64,000 bases of DNA from Jiangella endophytica (GTDB lineage: Bacteria; Actinomycetota; Actinomycetes; Jiangellales; Jiangellaceae). The translations under genes were made by a program, and so were the position numbers. Shown here in pieces: positions 17,283 through 26,566 of this stretch. The DNA lies in contig NZ_QVAI01000016.1 in the NCBI RefSeq assembly GCF_003427025.1, positions 62,001-126,000 on the forward strand, in the 5' to 3' direction. The first letter of the stretch is position 1. Every line of letters starts with the position of its first letter. The notes under the pieces are model-generated. The model was not told where the DNA came from, searched no databases, and worked only from the letters and a program-made list of their open reading frames with translations.

Positions 17283-17313
17283 ACTTGATCGTCAAGTGAC
17301 GGGAAGGTGGCGT

Positions 17314-18435
17314 GTGGCGAAACTCGCGATGTACCAGCAGATCAAGCGGGACCTGCTCGATCGGATCGCCCGGGGGGACTACGAACCGGACCTTCCCTTC
17401 GTGACCCAGCGCGAGATCTGTGAACGGTACGGCGTGAGCATGCTCACCGCCGCGAGGGCGATCACGGAGCTCCAGCAGGAAGGCGCACTGGTCAGTCAGC
17501 GGGGTCGTGGGACCTTCGTCGCCCCGCGGCGGCGCGACCCGAGCCCGCCCCGTCGTGCCATGGAGGCGCCACCGACGATCACGTGCGTGGTCCCGTCGCT
17601 CGAGAGCGGAGACGTCATGGACGTCTTGCGCGGGGTGCAGCTCACGGCCGCGACCTATGGGTTCGCCACATCGATCGTCGACGCCGAGGGCTCGTGGGAC
17701 AAGCAGCACGACGCGCTCTCGCGCGCCGCGCACTCGGCCGCCGTGATCATCTACCCGGTGGACGGCCGGGGTGATCCAGGGGCCGTCATGGCGCTGCGCG
17801 AGGTGGGCGTCGCGGTGGTCTTCATCGACCGGTACTGGCCCGACACGCCGAACGCCGCGGTCGTCATCGACAACGAGGAGATCGGCTACCGCCTGGCGTC
17901 ACGCCTCATCGAGCGCGGTTTTCAGCGCATCGGGACGCTCTGGGTCGAGACCGACTGCACCAGTGTCCGCGACCGGCAGTCCGGTCACCTGCGTGCGCTT
18001 CGCGATCATGGGCTCGAGATCGATGCCGAGCTCCTGGCGATGCGTGACTACCTGCGCCTGCCCGACGACCAGCGGCGGGCCATCCTCGCCGATGCCGTGT
18101 CGGGGGCGGATCGTCCGACCGGGTTCGTCTGCTCGAACGGCTTCGTCCTGGAGCGGGCGATCTCCGACGCGCTCGAGATGGGGCTGCGCATCCCCGAGGA
18201 CCTCGACTTCGCCGGCACGGACCGCAAGGTGGGGAGCCAGTCCTCGATCCCACCCCTGACGGCCGTCACGGCGATACTCCCGCACCCGGTGATCGGTGAG
18301 AGGGCCGCGCGGATCGCCTGTGAGGCCGCGATGGCCGGGGCGCAGCCGCTGAAGTCCGTCGTCGTGGTCAGGGCCGAGTTCCAGGAGCGCGAGGACTCGG
18401 ACCTCCGGATCAGCGTGACCATCGCGAATGGATGA
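17314..18435 (+). CDS. GntR/LacI hybrid transcriptional regulator, copy 2
   Basis: 373 residues and a clear paralogue of the regulator at 7108-8226 along its whole length. Both have the GntR helix MYQQIKRDLLDRIARG, a LacI-type ligand domain, identical VETxCTSVRDRQ, FVCSNGFVLE and SSIPPLTAVTAILPH blocks, and the same C-terminal FQERE. GTG at 17314 is chosen by alignment to the paralogue and by GGAAGG upstream; GTG at 17296 is an alternative. The matching operators suggest that both paralogues bind the same site, perhaps responding to different sugars. Confidence 0.9.
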   Translation: MAKLAMYQQIKRDLLDRIARGDYEPDLPFVTQREICERYGVSMLTAARAITELQQEGALVSQRGRGTFVAPRRRDPSPPRRAMEAPPTITCVVPSLESGDVMDVLRGVQLTAATYGFATSIVDAEGSWDKQHDALSRAAHSAAVIIYPVDGRGDPGAVMALREVGVAVVFIDRYWPDTPNAAVVIDNEEIGYRLASRLIERGFQRIGTLWVETDCTSVRDRQSGHLRALRDHGLEIDAELLAMRDYLRLPDDQRRAILADAVSGADRPTGFVCSNGFVLERAISDALEMGLRIPEDLDFAGTDRKVGSQSSIPPLTAVTAILPHPVIGERAARIACEAAMAGAQPLKSVVVVRAEFQEREDSDLRISVTIANG

Positions 18436-18452
18436 CGCTTGCTCCTGGATCA

Positions 18453-18464
18453 TTAACATGTGAT
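18453..18464. promoter_or_regulatory. Operator copy 4 (TTAACATGTGAT) downstream of regulator 2
   Basis: Matches the 8264 operator at 11 of 12 positions and overlaps a plausible -10 (GATTAT). It precedes the truncated gene at 18498, placing that gene in the same regulon. Confidence 0.68.
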
Positions 18465-18497
18465 TATGCACCGGTGACGTTCGCATCGAGCCTTCAC

Positions 18498-18872
18498 ATG
18501 ACGGCGACGAGTCTCGCCGAGTCCGCCCTGGCGGAGATCGCGAGCCGGTTCGTGCACCCGCATTCCGGCATCGTCCTCGACTACGTGAGCCCCGACGGGA
18601 GCATCGACCTGCCCAGTCCCGACGAGCTCGCGGACGGCAAACCGAACGCCCTCGCGTGGTGGACTCCGGGGGAGAACGGCGCGTTCTTCACCGGTCTCCA
18701 TCTGCTGGCACTCACCAGGGCCGCCACGGTGCACGGCGACCAGGCGATCGTCGAACGCGCGCGATGTGCGGCCGGCACCCTGATCCGCCTGGCGTCGGTC
18801 GGCCGCCGGCCGGGTTTCGTGGCGCGCATGGTGGTGAGCACACCGAACGGCTGTCCTTGTGCCGATCGTTGA
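18498..18872 (+). pseudogene. N-terminal fragment of an alpha/alpha-barrel-like sugar enzyme, probably truncated
   Basis: 124 residues. The opening reads like a complete N-terminus with motifs of (alpha/alpha) barrel proteins (HPHSGIVLDYVS, NALAWWTPGENGAFF, GLHLLALTRAA). The frame then breaks off near VGRRPGFVARMVV and ends in an unrelated short tail. I infer deletion or a frameshift in a gene about three times longer. ATG 18498 is used; GTG 18474 is in frame and would suit a leaderless transcript from the operator/-10 at 18453-18467. The downstream 120 bp shows no continuation that I recognise. The family is not certain. Confidence 0.45.
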
Positions 18873-18994
18873 GCACCGCCTGGAGGATCAGGAAGCCGCT
18901 GGCACGGCCGCGCGGCAACAGGCAGGCGGCCTGCTCGCATTGGGCTGCTCGTCTGTCCGTGGTATCGGCAGCGACCCGCCGAATAGGTGATCGG

Positions 18995-19750
18995 TCAGGG
19001 CGCGGCGGCCAGGGTCAGGTAGCCGAAGCCGAGCGGTCCGCGCCAGCCGTGCAGCCAGCGGCGACGGTGCTCGTCCGCCTTGCGCCGGATCTCCGGTGCG
19101 TCCGGTGAGCCGGGGTTCTCGAGCAGCCAGTGTTCCCAGCCGAGCGCGTGCAGCGACTCGAAGCGGTCCCACTCGTCGAGGGTGGCCTGGGACAGGTCGA
19201 GCGGCCGGTACCCCAGGCCGATCGTGGTGTCGACCAGATCGGGCAGCGAACGGCACTGGTCGCGTTCCATGCCCATCGTGGTGAGCTCGTCCGCCGTCGG
19301 GTCGCGGGTCCAGATCATCTCGCCGAGCAGGAGACGGCCGCCGGTCGGCAGGATCGCCCGGATCGCCTTCAGGGCCGCGGCGGTGGGGTCGGTGTCCAGG
19401 TCGCCCCAGATGTGGCTGGAGCCGATGTTGATCACGACGTCGGCCGGCTCGGTCAGGTGCCGGCCGGCGTCCTCGGCCAGGAACGTGACGCGTCCGTCGA
19501 GGCCGCGGCGGGCGGCGTTGGCCCGGGCGTGGTCGACGGCGGCGGCGTCCAGGTCGACGCCGAGGCCGGTGGCGGCCGGCTCGGCCTCGAGAACGCGCAA
19601 CAGCAGTTCGCCCCAGCCGCAGCCGAGGTCGACGACGCGCCGATGGGCGAGCGGGCCGAGCGAGGCGACCAGCCGGCCGGCCCGCTCGTCCGACAACGGG
19701 CTGTTGAAGTCGGCGTCGTCGAAGAACGGCGGAACAGGCGGATCGGTCAC
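18995..19750 (-). CDS. Class I SAM-dependent methyltransferase
   Basis: 251 residues with motif I VVDLGCGWGE (39-48), an acidic motif II GLGVDLDAAAV and a post-motif segment ADVVINIGSSHIWGD, the usual order of Rossmann-fold methyltransferases of the UbiE/small-molecule type. It is a single-gene unit at the edge of the sugar island, and its neighbours give no functional link. The methyl acceptor is unknown. Confidence 0.85.
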   Translation of the reverse strand: MTDPPVPPFFDDADFNSPLSDERAGRLVASLGPLAHRRVVDLGCGWGELLLRVLEAEPAATGLGVDLDAAAVDHARANAARRGLDGRVTFLAEDAGRHLTEPADVVINIGSSHIWGDLDTDPTAAALKAIRAILPTGGRLLLGEMIWTRDPTADELTTMGMERDQCRSLPDLVDTTIGLGYRPLDLSQATLDEWDRFESLHALGWEHWLLENPGSPDAPEIRRKADEHRRRWLHGWRGPLGFGYLTLAAAP

Positions 19751-20107
19751 CGGCCGACTCTATCCGTGACCGCGGGCGGGAACCGGACTGGCTGAAGACG
19801 GCGGAGGAGATCGACTTCATCGTCGCCGTCGGAGTGGACCGTGCCTTCGCGACCACGATGCGCAGGTCGACGAGTGCGCGCTGGAGGGCGTGTGCCTGGG
19901 TCGCCGTTCTTCTTCGGCCTTGCCGTCAGTTCGGAATCACTTGAGGTCCCATCGGCGATCCGTAGGGCGAGTCAGCAGTCCGCGGCCGTGGCATCACGCC
20001 TGACGGCCGCCATCCCGTCGAGCCGAAGACGATCGCGTTGAGCCTCTCCGGAGGCGGCGACGGCGATCCAGATGATCGTGCCTAGCGCCCTTCCCGTTGG
20101 GGTGGTG
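19751..20107. other. Gene-poor stretch, no supported gene
   Basis: No frame on either strand has both a convincing start and family motifs. A short plus-strand run, DWLKTAEEIDFIVAVGV, near 19785 reads like decayed coding sequence but is not assignable. Confidence 0.4.
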
Positions 20108-22297
20108 TCACTCGGTTGGTCTCGGGGCGGTGGTGACGGGCACGTCGGCCGGTGGTGGGGGCGAGTCGTCCTCCTCGTGGAGACCGTGGCGTTCGTAGAA
20201 GCGTCTCAGCGGGGCCGGCGCCCACCAGTTCGCGGTGCCGAGCAGGCGCATCGTCGCCGGTACGAGCAGGGCGCGGACGATGGTGGCGTCGACCAGGACG
20301 GCGATGAGCATGGCCACCCCGACCAGCTTGATGAACGTGATCCCCGAGATGGAGAACAGGCCGATCACGACGAGGATCAGCAGCGCGGCGCTGGTGATGA
20401 TCCGCCCGGTGCGCTGCAGCCCGACCGCGACCGCCAGGGTGTTGTCGCCGGTCCGGTCGTACACCTCGCGGATGCGGGACATGAGGAAGACCTCGTAGTC
20501 CATCGACAGCCCGAACACGACCGCGAGCACCAGGATCGGCTGGGTGGCCTCCAGCGTCCCGGTCGAGGTGAAGTCGAGCAGGCCGGACAGGTGGCCGTCC
20601 TGGAAGATCAGGACCAGGGCGCCGAACGACGCGCCGAGCGACAGGATGTTCATCACGATCGCCTTGACCGGCAGCACGACCGACCCGAAGGCGAGGAACA
20701 GCAGCACGAAGGTCGCGCCGACGACGATCAGCGCCATCCAGGGCAACAGGTCGCCGATGGCCTCGAGCTGGTCGGCCAGTTCCGCCGTCAGCCCGCCCAC
20801 CAGGACGTCGCCGCCGGGCGGCGCCGGGACGTCCCGGATCTGGCGCACCAGGTCGCGGGTCTGCGCCGAGATCGGGTCGCCCGCGTAGAGGACGGTGACC
20901 CGAGCGACCTCGCCGGCTTGTGCGGTGACCTCGGCCGCGGTCACGCCGTCGACGGCGCGGACGTCGTCGACGTAGCGCTCGAGGCCGGCCTCGTCGCGCG
21001 CGGTGACGATCGCCTCGATCGGCAGCTGGCTGTTCTGGACGAAGTCGCGGTCGACGGTCTCGGACACCACGCGGCTCTCGGTTCCCTCCGGCAGCACCCG
21101 GGGGTCGATGCCGCCGAACTCGACGCGCAGGAACGGCGCACCGGCGAGCAGCAGGACCGCGAGCACGGCGACGGCGTAGGTCACCGGCCGGCGCATGATG
21201 CTGTGCGCGAGCCGGTACCAGAACCCGTGCTCGCCCCGGACGGGGGCGACGGGGTCGGCCGGCGGACGGCGGCGGAGCAGCCGACGCACGGAGAGCGCGT
21301 CGACCCGCCGGCCCAGGACCGCCAGCAGCGCAGGCAGCACCGTCAGCGCCGCCACCATCGCCACCAGGACCGCGGACAGCCCGCCGAACCCCATCGACCG
21401 GAGGAACGCCATCGGGAAGATCAGCAGACCGGACAGCGAGATCGCGACGGTGACGCCCGAGATCGCGACGGTGCGACCGGCGGTGGCCATCGTGTGGGCG
21501 ATCGCCTCCTCGACATCCCGCCCGCGCGCGATCTCCTCCCGGAACCGCCCGGTCATGAACAGGCCGTAGTCGATCGCCAGGCCCAGCCCGAGGATCGTCA
21601 CGACGTTGATCGAGAAGACGGAGACGTCCGTCACGTCGCTCAGCCCGCGCAGGGCGGCGAAGGCCCCGACGATGGCCAGCACGCCGATCGTCAAGGGCAG
21701 GCTCGCCGCGACGACGCTGCCGAAGACGATCACCAGCAGCACGAGGAGCACCGGGATGGAGATCGTCTCGGCGAAGGCGATGTCGGCCGCGACCCGCTCA
21801 CCGATGTCGCGGCTGACCGCGGTGATGCCGCCGACCTGTGTCTGGAGGCCGGGCGCGGCCAGCTGGTCCTCGATCTCGTTCAGGCCGTCGATGCGCTCGG
21901 CCTCGTCGCCGGCCAGCGTCAGGACGGCGTAGGTGGAGCGCCGGTCCTCGCTGACCAGCGCCGGGCTGCCCGTGCTCCAGTAGGTGGCGGCCGCCGTCAC
22001 GACATCGCCGGGCAGGCCGTCGAGCGCGTCGGTGACGGCCTGCCCGTAGGCTGGATCGTCGACGGTCAGGTCCGCGCTGGTGTAGAGGACGACGATGTCG
22101 TTGCCCGTCCGGCCCAGGGTCGCCTCGGCGCGCTCCAGTGCCCGCGAGCTCTCGCTGGCCGGGTCGTCGAAGCCGCCGGTGATCAGCGCGCCGAACACCT
22201 GCGTACCCCAGATCCCGCCCAGGACGACGAAGACGGTCGCGGCACCGATCACCCACCACCGGCGGCGGAACATCGTCCGTCCCCATCGCGCGAACAT
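20108..22297 (-). CDS. MMPL/RND family membrane exporter
   Basis: 729 residues in two homologous halves, each with a large extracytoplasmic loop followed by a membrane bundle. The signature segments LAIDYGLFMTGRFREE in the first half and FGLSMDYEVFLMSRIREVY in the second hold the Asp-Tyr relay pair of MMPL transporters. A short Lys/Arg-rich N-terminus (MFARWGRTMFRRRW) leads into helix 1. It starts 33 bp after the esterase gene on the same strand, so they probably form an operon, divergent from the SARP-type regulator. The cargo is unknown; lipids or small metabolites are typical. Confidence 0.92.
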   Translation of the reverse strand: MFARWGRTMFRRRWWVIGAATVFVVLGGIWGTQVFGALITGGFDDPASESSRALERAEATLGRTGNDIVVLYTSADLTVDDPAYGQAVTDALDGLPGDVVTAAATYWSTGSPALVSEDRRSTYAVLTLAGDEAERIDGLNEIEDQLAAPGLQTQVGGITAVSRDIGERVAADIAFAETISIPVLLVLLVIVFGSVVAASLPLTIGVLAIVGAFAALRGLSDVTDVSVFSINVVTILGLGLAIDYGLFMTGRFREEIARGRDVEEAIAHTMATAGRTVAISGVTVAISLSGLLIFPMAFLRSMGFGGLSAVLVAMVAALTVLPALLAVLGRRVDALSVRRLLRRRPPADPVAPVRGEHGFWYRLAHSIMRRPVTYAVAVLAVLLLAGAPFLRVEFGGIDPRVLPEGTESRVVSETVDRDFVQNSQLPIEAIVTARDEAGLERYVDDVRAVDGVTAAEVTAQAGEVARVTVLYAGDPISAQTRDLVRQIRDVPAPPGGDVLVGGLTAELADQLEAIGDLLPWMALIVVGATFVLLFLAFGSVVLPVKAIVMNILSLGASFGALVLIFQDGHLSGLLDFTSTGTLEATQPILVLAVVFGLSMDYEVFLMSRIREVYDRTGDNTLAVAVGLQRTGRIITSAALLILVVIGLFSISGITFIKLVGVAMLIAVLVDATIVRALLVPATMRLLGTANWWAPAPLRRFYERHGLHEEDDSPPPPADVPVTTAPRPTE

Positions 22298-22330
22298 GGC
22301 TCGTCCCCGTCCCCGAAGTCCCGCCAGAGG

Positions 22331-23125
22331 TCAGGACGCGGCGCGCTCGATCAGGGCCGCCGTCGCCGCCGGTTCCGAGATCATCGCGACGTGCGAGGCC
22401 TTGACCTCGCGGACGTGCGCCCCGGCCCGCTTGGCCATGAACCGCTGGGCCGCGGCGGGGATCACCCGGTCGTTGCGGGCGACGAGGTACCAGGAGGGGA
22501 TGGTCGCCCAGGCGGGTGTGCCGGAGGGCTCCCCGAGCGTGCGGGTGTCGGCCGGGCGCTGCGTCGCCCACATCAGGTCGGCGGTCGCCCGCGGCAGGTC
22601 GCCGGCGAACACGGGACGGAAGGCGTCCTTCTTGATGTAGCCGTCGACGCCGGTGGCGTAGGGACGGAAGTCCAGCGCGGCATCGTTCAGCTCGCTGCCC
22701 GGGAACTGTGTCTGCAGCCCGAGCAGGGTGTCGCCCTCGTCGGGGACGAACGCGGCCACGTAGACCAGCGCCTGCACCGCGGCGTTGCCGGCGGCGGCGT
22801 TCGTGGTCACCATGCCGCCGTACGAGTGCGCCACCAGCACCAGCGGGCCGCCGAGCGTCGCCAGGACGCTGGCCAGGTAGGCGGAGTCGTCGGCCACGCC
22901 ACGCAGTGGGTTCGCCGGGGCGATGACCGGGTAGCCGGCCCGGAGCAGCCGCGCGGCGACGTCGTTCCAGCCCGAGGCGTCGGCGAACGCGCCGTGCACG
23001 AGCACGACGGTCGGCTTGGGCTTGGGACTCGGCCGCGAGTGCGCCTGGGCCTCCGGTGCGGCGAGCAGCGCACCGGTCGCGACCGCGGCCGATCCGGCCA
23101 GCAGCGTTCGGCGGGTGGTGGTCAT
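22331..23125 (-). CDS. Tat-exported alpha/beta-hydrolase (esterase)
   Basis: 264 residues. The N-terminus MTTTRRTLLAGSAAV has the twin-arginine pattern, then an Ala-rich h-region and cleavage near AQA-HS. VVLVHGAFADASGW supplies the oxyanion region, HSYGG the nucleophile Ser101, with a later Asp (LVARNDRVIP) and His (KASHVAM) completing the triad. It resembles secreted EstC/salicylate-esterase-like proteins. It is the first gene of a probable two-gene operon with the MMPL exporter. Confidence 0.9.
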   Translation of the reverse strand: MTTTRRTLLAGSAAVATGALLAAPEAQAHSRPSPKPKPTVVLVHGAFADASGWNDVAARLLRAGYPVIAPANPLRGVADDSAYLASVLATLGGPLVLVAHSYGGMVTTNAAAGNAAVQALVYVAAFVPDEGDTLLGLQTQFPGSELNDAALDFRPYATGVDGYIKKDAFRPVFAGDLPRATADLMWATQRPADTRTLGEPSGTPAWATIPSWYLVARNDRVIPAAAQRFMAKRAGAHVREVKASHVAMISEPAATAALIERAAS

Positions 23126-23299
23126 GACATGGTCCTTTCGGGCTGGTCGGCTCGGCGGATCGAGGGCCAGCGTAGGGAGCCGTACTTGACATCCGCGGAA
23201 TGCCGCAGGACGGGGACTGAACAGCGACTTCTCGCCGCGTAGACTCTGCGCAGCGCATGGACGGGAGAGGGTCTCGACTCGTCGGGGGGTGTAGCTGGT

Positions 23300-26200
23300 A
23301 TGGACACGTCACCGTCTCCTGTCCACGCGGGTCGCCGGGGGCAGCACGTCAGCGCCGGAGAGCTGCGGCTGCAGATCCTCGGGCCGTTGCGGGTCTGGCG
23401 CGACGGAGCCGAGGTGAGCGCGGGGCCGCGGCAGCAGGCGCACCTGCTGGCACTGCTCCTCGCCCAAGCCGGCCGGCCCGTCAGCACGAGCGACCTGGTC
23501 GACCTGATCTGGGGCGAGGACGTCCCGCCGTCGGCCCTCAACATCCTGCAGAAGTACGTCGGGGCGCTGCGGCGGCTGCTCGAGCCCACGCTGCCGGCTC
23601 GCGGGCCGGGTTCCTACCTGCTGCGACGCGGCAACGGCTACCTCTTCGACGCCGCGCTGGGGACTCTCGACGTCGTGACCTTCCGCGACCTCGTGGCGCA
23701 GGCCAGGCTCCGGCTCGCGGAGCAGCGCCCCGACGCCGCGCTGGATTCCTTCGAGGAGGCGTTGGGTCTCTGGCGCGGCCGGGCGGGCGGTGGGCTGGAC
23801 CGCGGGTCCGGCGCCACGTCGGTCTTCGCCGCGCTCGACGGAGAGTTCTTCGACGCCTGCGTGACGGCGGCCGAGCTCGCGTCGTCGTGCGGCCGGCCCG
23901 AGCGTGTGCTCCCGCCGTTGCGGCTCGCCGCGGCCATGGAGCCGTTCCACGAGGCGGTGCAGGCGAGTCTCGTCTCCACCCTGGCCGCCACGGGTCAGCA
24001 GGCCGAGGCGCTGGCGGTCTTCTCCGCCGTACGCACCAGGCTCGCGGAGGAGCTCGGCATCGATCCCGGACCGGCGTTGCTGGCCGCGCACGACCGGGTC
24101 CTGCACCCGAACCCGTCCCCGTCACCGCCCGCCGTCACCGAGGACGAGCCCCCGAGCGGACTGGTCGGCCGGGCCGAGGAGTTCGCGGTACTGCGGCGGG
24201 CGGTCGAAGCGGCGCTCGCCGGCGGCACCGGGCTCGTCGTCGTCGAGGGCGAGCCCGGCGTGGGCAAGACCCGGCTGCTCGAGGAGATCGGCGCCGACGC
24301 GAGCCGGCGCGGCGCGCTCGTGGTCTGGGGCCGCTGTCTCGACGGCGACGGCACACCCTCGATGTGGCCCTGGACGCAGGCCGTCACGGCGGTCCTCGTC
24401 GAGCTGCCGGCAGCCGTGCAGGGGGAGTGGACGGTCGGAGAGCTCGGCCGCCTCGTTGAGCCGCGTGGCGTCTCCGCGGCACCGGTGCTGCCTGACAGCG
24501 GTGCTCAGTTCCGCCTGTTCGAGTCCACCGTGGCCGTCATCGGGCAGGTCTCGGCACGGCGGCCGGTGGTGCTCGTGGTCGACGACCTCCAGTGGGCCGA
24601 CGTCGCCTCGCTGCAGCTGTTCGGGCACCTGGCGGCTCGGCTGCCTGACGGCGTCGTGATCGTCGGCGCGCTCCGCGACCGTGCGCCGGTGCCCGGCTCC
24701 GACCTGTCGCGGATGCTCGCGGCGACGAGCCGGCTGCCTCATCACCGCCGGATCCGACTCGGCCCGCTCGGCCCGAGTGAGGTGACCGAGCTCCTGCGCC
24801 GCGAGACCGGCCAGGACCCCGTACCGGAGGTCGCGAGCAGCATCCACGCCCGCACGGCGGGCAATCCCTTCTTCGTCCGGGAGCTGGCCCGGCTCCTCTC
24901 CGACGACGGCCTGCTCAGCGAGGAGGCCGCGGCGCGGGCCGGCGTGCCTTCCACCGTGCGCGACGTCGTCCGCGATCGGATCGCCGGCCTCGACGACGAC
25001 GCCGAGGGCCTGTTGCAGATCGCCGCGATCATCGGCCGCGACGTCGACCTCGCCCTGCTCGCGCGTGCCGCCGGCATCGACGGCCAGACCTGCCTCGACC
25101 GCCTGGCACCGTTCGAACCGCTCGGCCTGCTCGAGTCCATGCCGGAGGACCCGTTCTCGTACCGGTTCGCGCACGATCTGGTGCGCGAGTCGGTTACGGC
25201 GGCCACCCCGCAACGGCGGGTGAGCCAGCTCCATCTGCGGGTCGCGGATGCGCTCGAGCGCATCGACGCCGATGCCGACGCCGAGCGCTTCGCCCATCAC
25301 CTGTGGGCGGCCGGGCCGCTCGCCGATCCGGCGCGAACGGCGGATGCCTTGGTGCGCGCGGGCCGCCGCTCGGCCGCCAAGCTCGCGTTCGAAGCCTCGG
25401 AGCGACAATTGCAGTCGGCCGCACAGGTGGCGCGGACGGCCGGCTTGCCGGAGCTGGAGATGTCCGCGCTGACCCAGCTCACTGCCGTCAGCGGCATGCG
25501 GGCCGGGTACGTCGGCGCCGCACTCGACCTGCTCGAACGGGCCGAGGACCTGGCTCGCTCCCTGGGCCGCGAGCGCGAGGCGGCCGACTTCCTCTTCTCG
25601 CGCTGGGCGGCGCACTCCCAGGGCATCCAGCTCGGCCCGGCCGCCGGCCTCGCGCGGCAGCTGCTCGAGCAGGGTGAGGCATCCGCCGATCCGATCGTCC
25701 GCGCCTACGGACTGAACGCCTGGGGCATCCACCAATGGGACGTCGGGCACATCGGTGCGGCGTACCGGTACCTGAGCCGGTCCGATCCGACGCTGCTCGA
25801 GAACGTGGCACAGGGCGAGGAACACCCGCTCCGGCGCGACCTGCGGCTGCTCTGGCCCGTGATGCTGGCGATGATGACCGCGCTGCACGGCGACGTCGGC
25901 ACCGCGTGGCGGCACTTCGACACGCTGGAGTCCGCTGCGCGCGACGACCCCTACGTGATCGCGGTCTGGGCCGCCTTCGCCGTGACGGTCGCGGCCCTGT
26001 CCGGTGACCCGGAGCGTGCGCTGCGCGTCGCCGAGCGGGGGATCGCCACCGACCCCGAGTACTCCTTCGTCTTCCTCGGCAGCTACCAGCGGCTGGCCCG
26101 GTGCTGGGCGCGCGCCGTCACCGGCGACGACCCCGCCGGCGCCGCGGCGGAGGCCAGGAGGATCGTCGACGCGACGCTGCTCGACCCGCCCCGCTCGGGT

Positions 26201-26488
26201 CTGGCCACGTGGTACGCCCTGCTCGCCGAGATGTGGCTGGCTGCGGGGCGACCGGACGAGGCTGCCGCTGCCCTCGACCGGGCCGAGACGTTCCTGGCCG
26301 CCTACGGCCAGCGCTACCCGGAAGGCCTGGTGCTCCTGCTGCGGGCGCGGCTCCTGGCCGTCCGGGGCGAGCCGGCCGCCGTCGTCCAGGCCGCCGCCGA
26401 ACGGGCTCGGGCGGTGTCGCTCACGCGCGAGGCCCACTTGTTCGTTCGCCGCGCCGACGAGTTCGTGGCCGGCCTGAGAACATCCTGA
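23300..26488 (+). CDS. SARP-type BTAD/AAA ATPase transcriptional regulator
   Basis: 1,062 residues. An OmpR-like winged helix (about 22-118; LQILGPLRVWRDG) is followed by a BTAD helical domain (about 124-265). An AAA/NACHT-like module follows, with Walker A GEPGVGKT (317-324) and Walker B VLVVDDLQWAD (about 425-435), and then a long TPR-like helical tail. This is the large AfsR/SARP architecture, lacking a C-terminal LuxR helix. ATG at 23300 is used; GTG at 23351 (VSAGELRL) is possible. It is transcribed away from the esterase/MMPL operon and is a plausible regulator of it. Confidence 0.9.
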   Translation: MDTSPSPVHAGRRGQHVSAGELRLQILGPLRVWRDGAEVSAGPRQQAHLLALLLAQAGRPVSTSDLVDLIWGEDVPPSALNILQKYVGALRRLLEPTLPARGPGSYLLRRGNGYLFDAALGTLDVVTFRDLVAQARLRLAEQRPDAALDSFEEALGLWRGRAGGGLDRGSGATSVFAALDGEFFDACVTAAELASSCGRPERVLPPLRLAAAMEPFHEAVQASLVSTLAATGQQAEALAVFSAVRTRLAEELGIDPGPALLAAHDRVLHPNPSPSPPAVTEDEPPSGLVGRAEEFAVLRRAVEAALAGGTGLVVVEGEPGVGKTRLLEEIGADASRRGALVVWGRCLDGDGTPSMWPWTQAVTAVLVELPAAVQGEWTVGELGRLVEPRGVSAAPVLPDSGAQFRLFESTVAVIGQVSARRPVVLVVDDLQWADVASLQLFGHLAARLPDGVVIVGALRDRAPVPGSDLSRMLAATSRLPHHRRIRLGPLGPSEVTELLRRETGQDPVPEVASSIHARTAGNPFFVRELARLLSDDGLLSEEAAARAGVPSTVRDVVRDRIAGLDDDAEGLLQIAAIIGRDVDLALLARAAGIDGQTCLDRLAPFEPLGLLESMPEDPFSYRFAHDLVRESVTAATPQRRVSQLHLRVADALERIDADADAERFAHHLWAAGPLADPARTADALVRAGRRSAAKLAFEASERQLQSAAQVARTAGLPELEMSALTQLTAVSGMRAGYVGAALDLLERAEDLARSLGREREAADFLFSRWAAHSQGIQLGPAAGLARQLLEQGEASADPIVRAYGLNAWGIHQWDVGHIGAAYRYLSRSDPTLLENVAQGEEHPLRRDLRLLWPVMLAMMTALHGDVGTAWRHFDTLESAARDDPYVIAVWAAFAVTVAALSGDPERALRVAERGIATDPEYSFVFLGSYQRLARCWARAVTGDDPAGAAAEARRIVDATLLDPPRSGLATWYALLAEMWLAAGRPDEAAAALDRAETFLAAYGQRYPEGLVLLLRARLLAVRGEPAAVVQAAAERARAVSLTREAHLFVRRADEFVAGLRTS

Positions 26489-26566
26489 CATCTGACTTCG
26501 GCGGCTTACGACCACACGTCGTGCTGTTCGCGCTCACCGGCCTGGCACCGACACGATGAGCGGGGG

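Noticed and set aside
18858-18994. Insertion-sequence remnant behind the truncated gene
   Set aside because: No transposase motifs or terminal inverted repeats are visible; the stretch is simply unassigned.
20072-23242. A plus-strand open frame of 1,056 codons
   Set aside because: It is the antisense shadow of the MMPL exporter and esterase genes, which have clear motifs and start sites.
23185-23245. TTGACA at 23185 as the -35 of the SARP gene
   Set aside because: No -10 lies 16-18 bp downstream. CTGAAA/TAGACT (about 23216-23245) is a better but still weak candidate, so no promoter was called.
24122-26515. A minus-strand 797-codon frame
   Set aside because: It is antisense to the SARP-type regulator, whose Walker and winged-helix motifs are intact.
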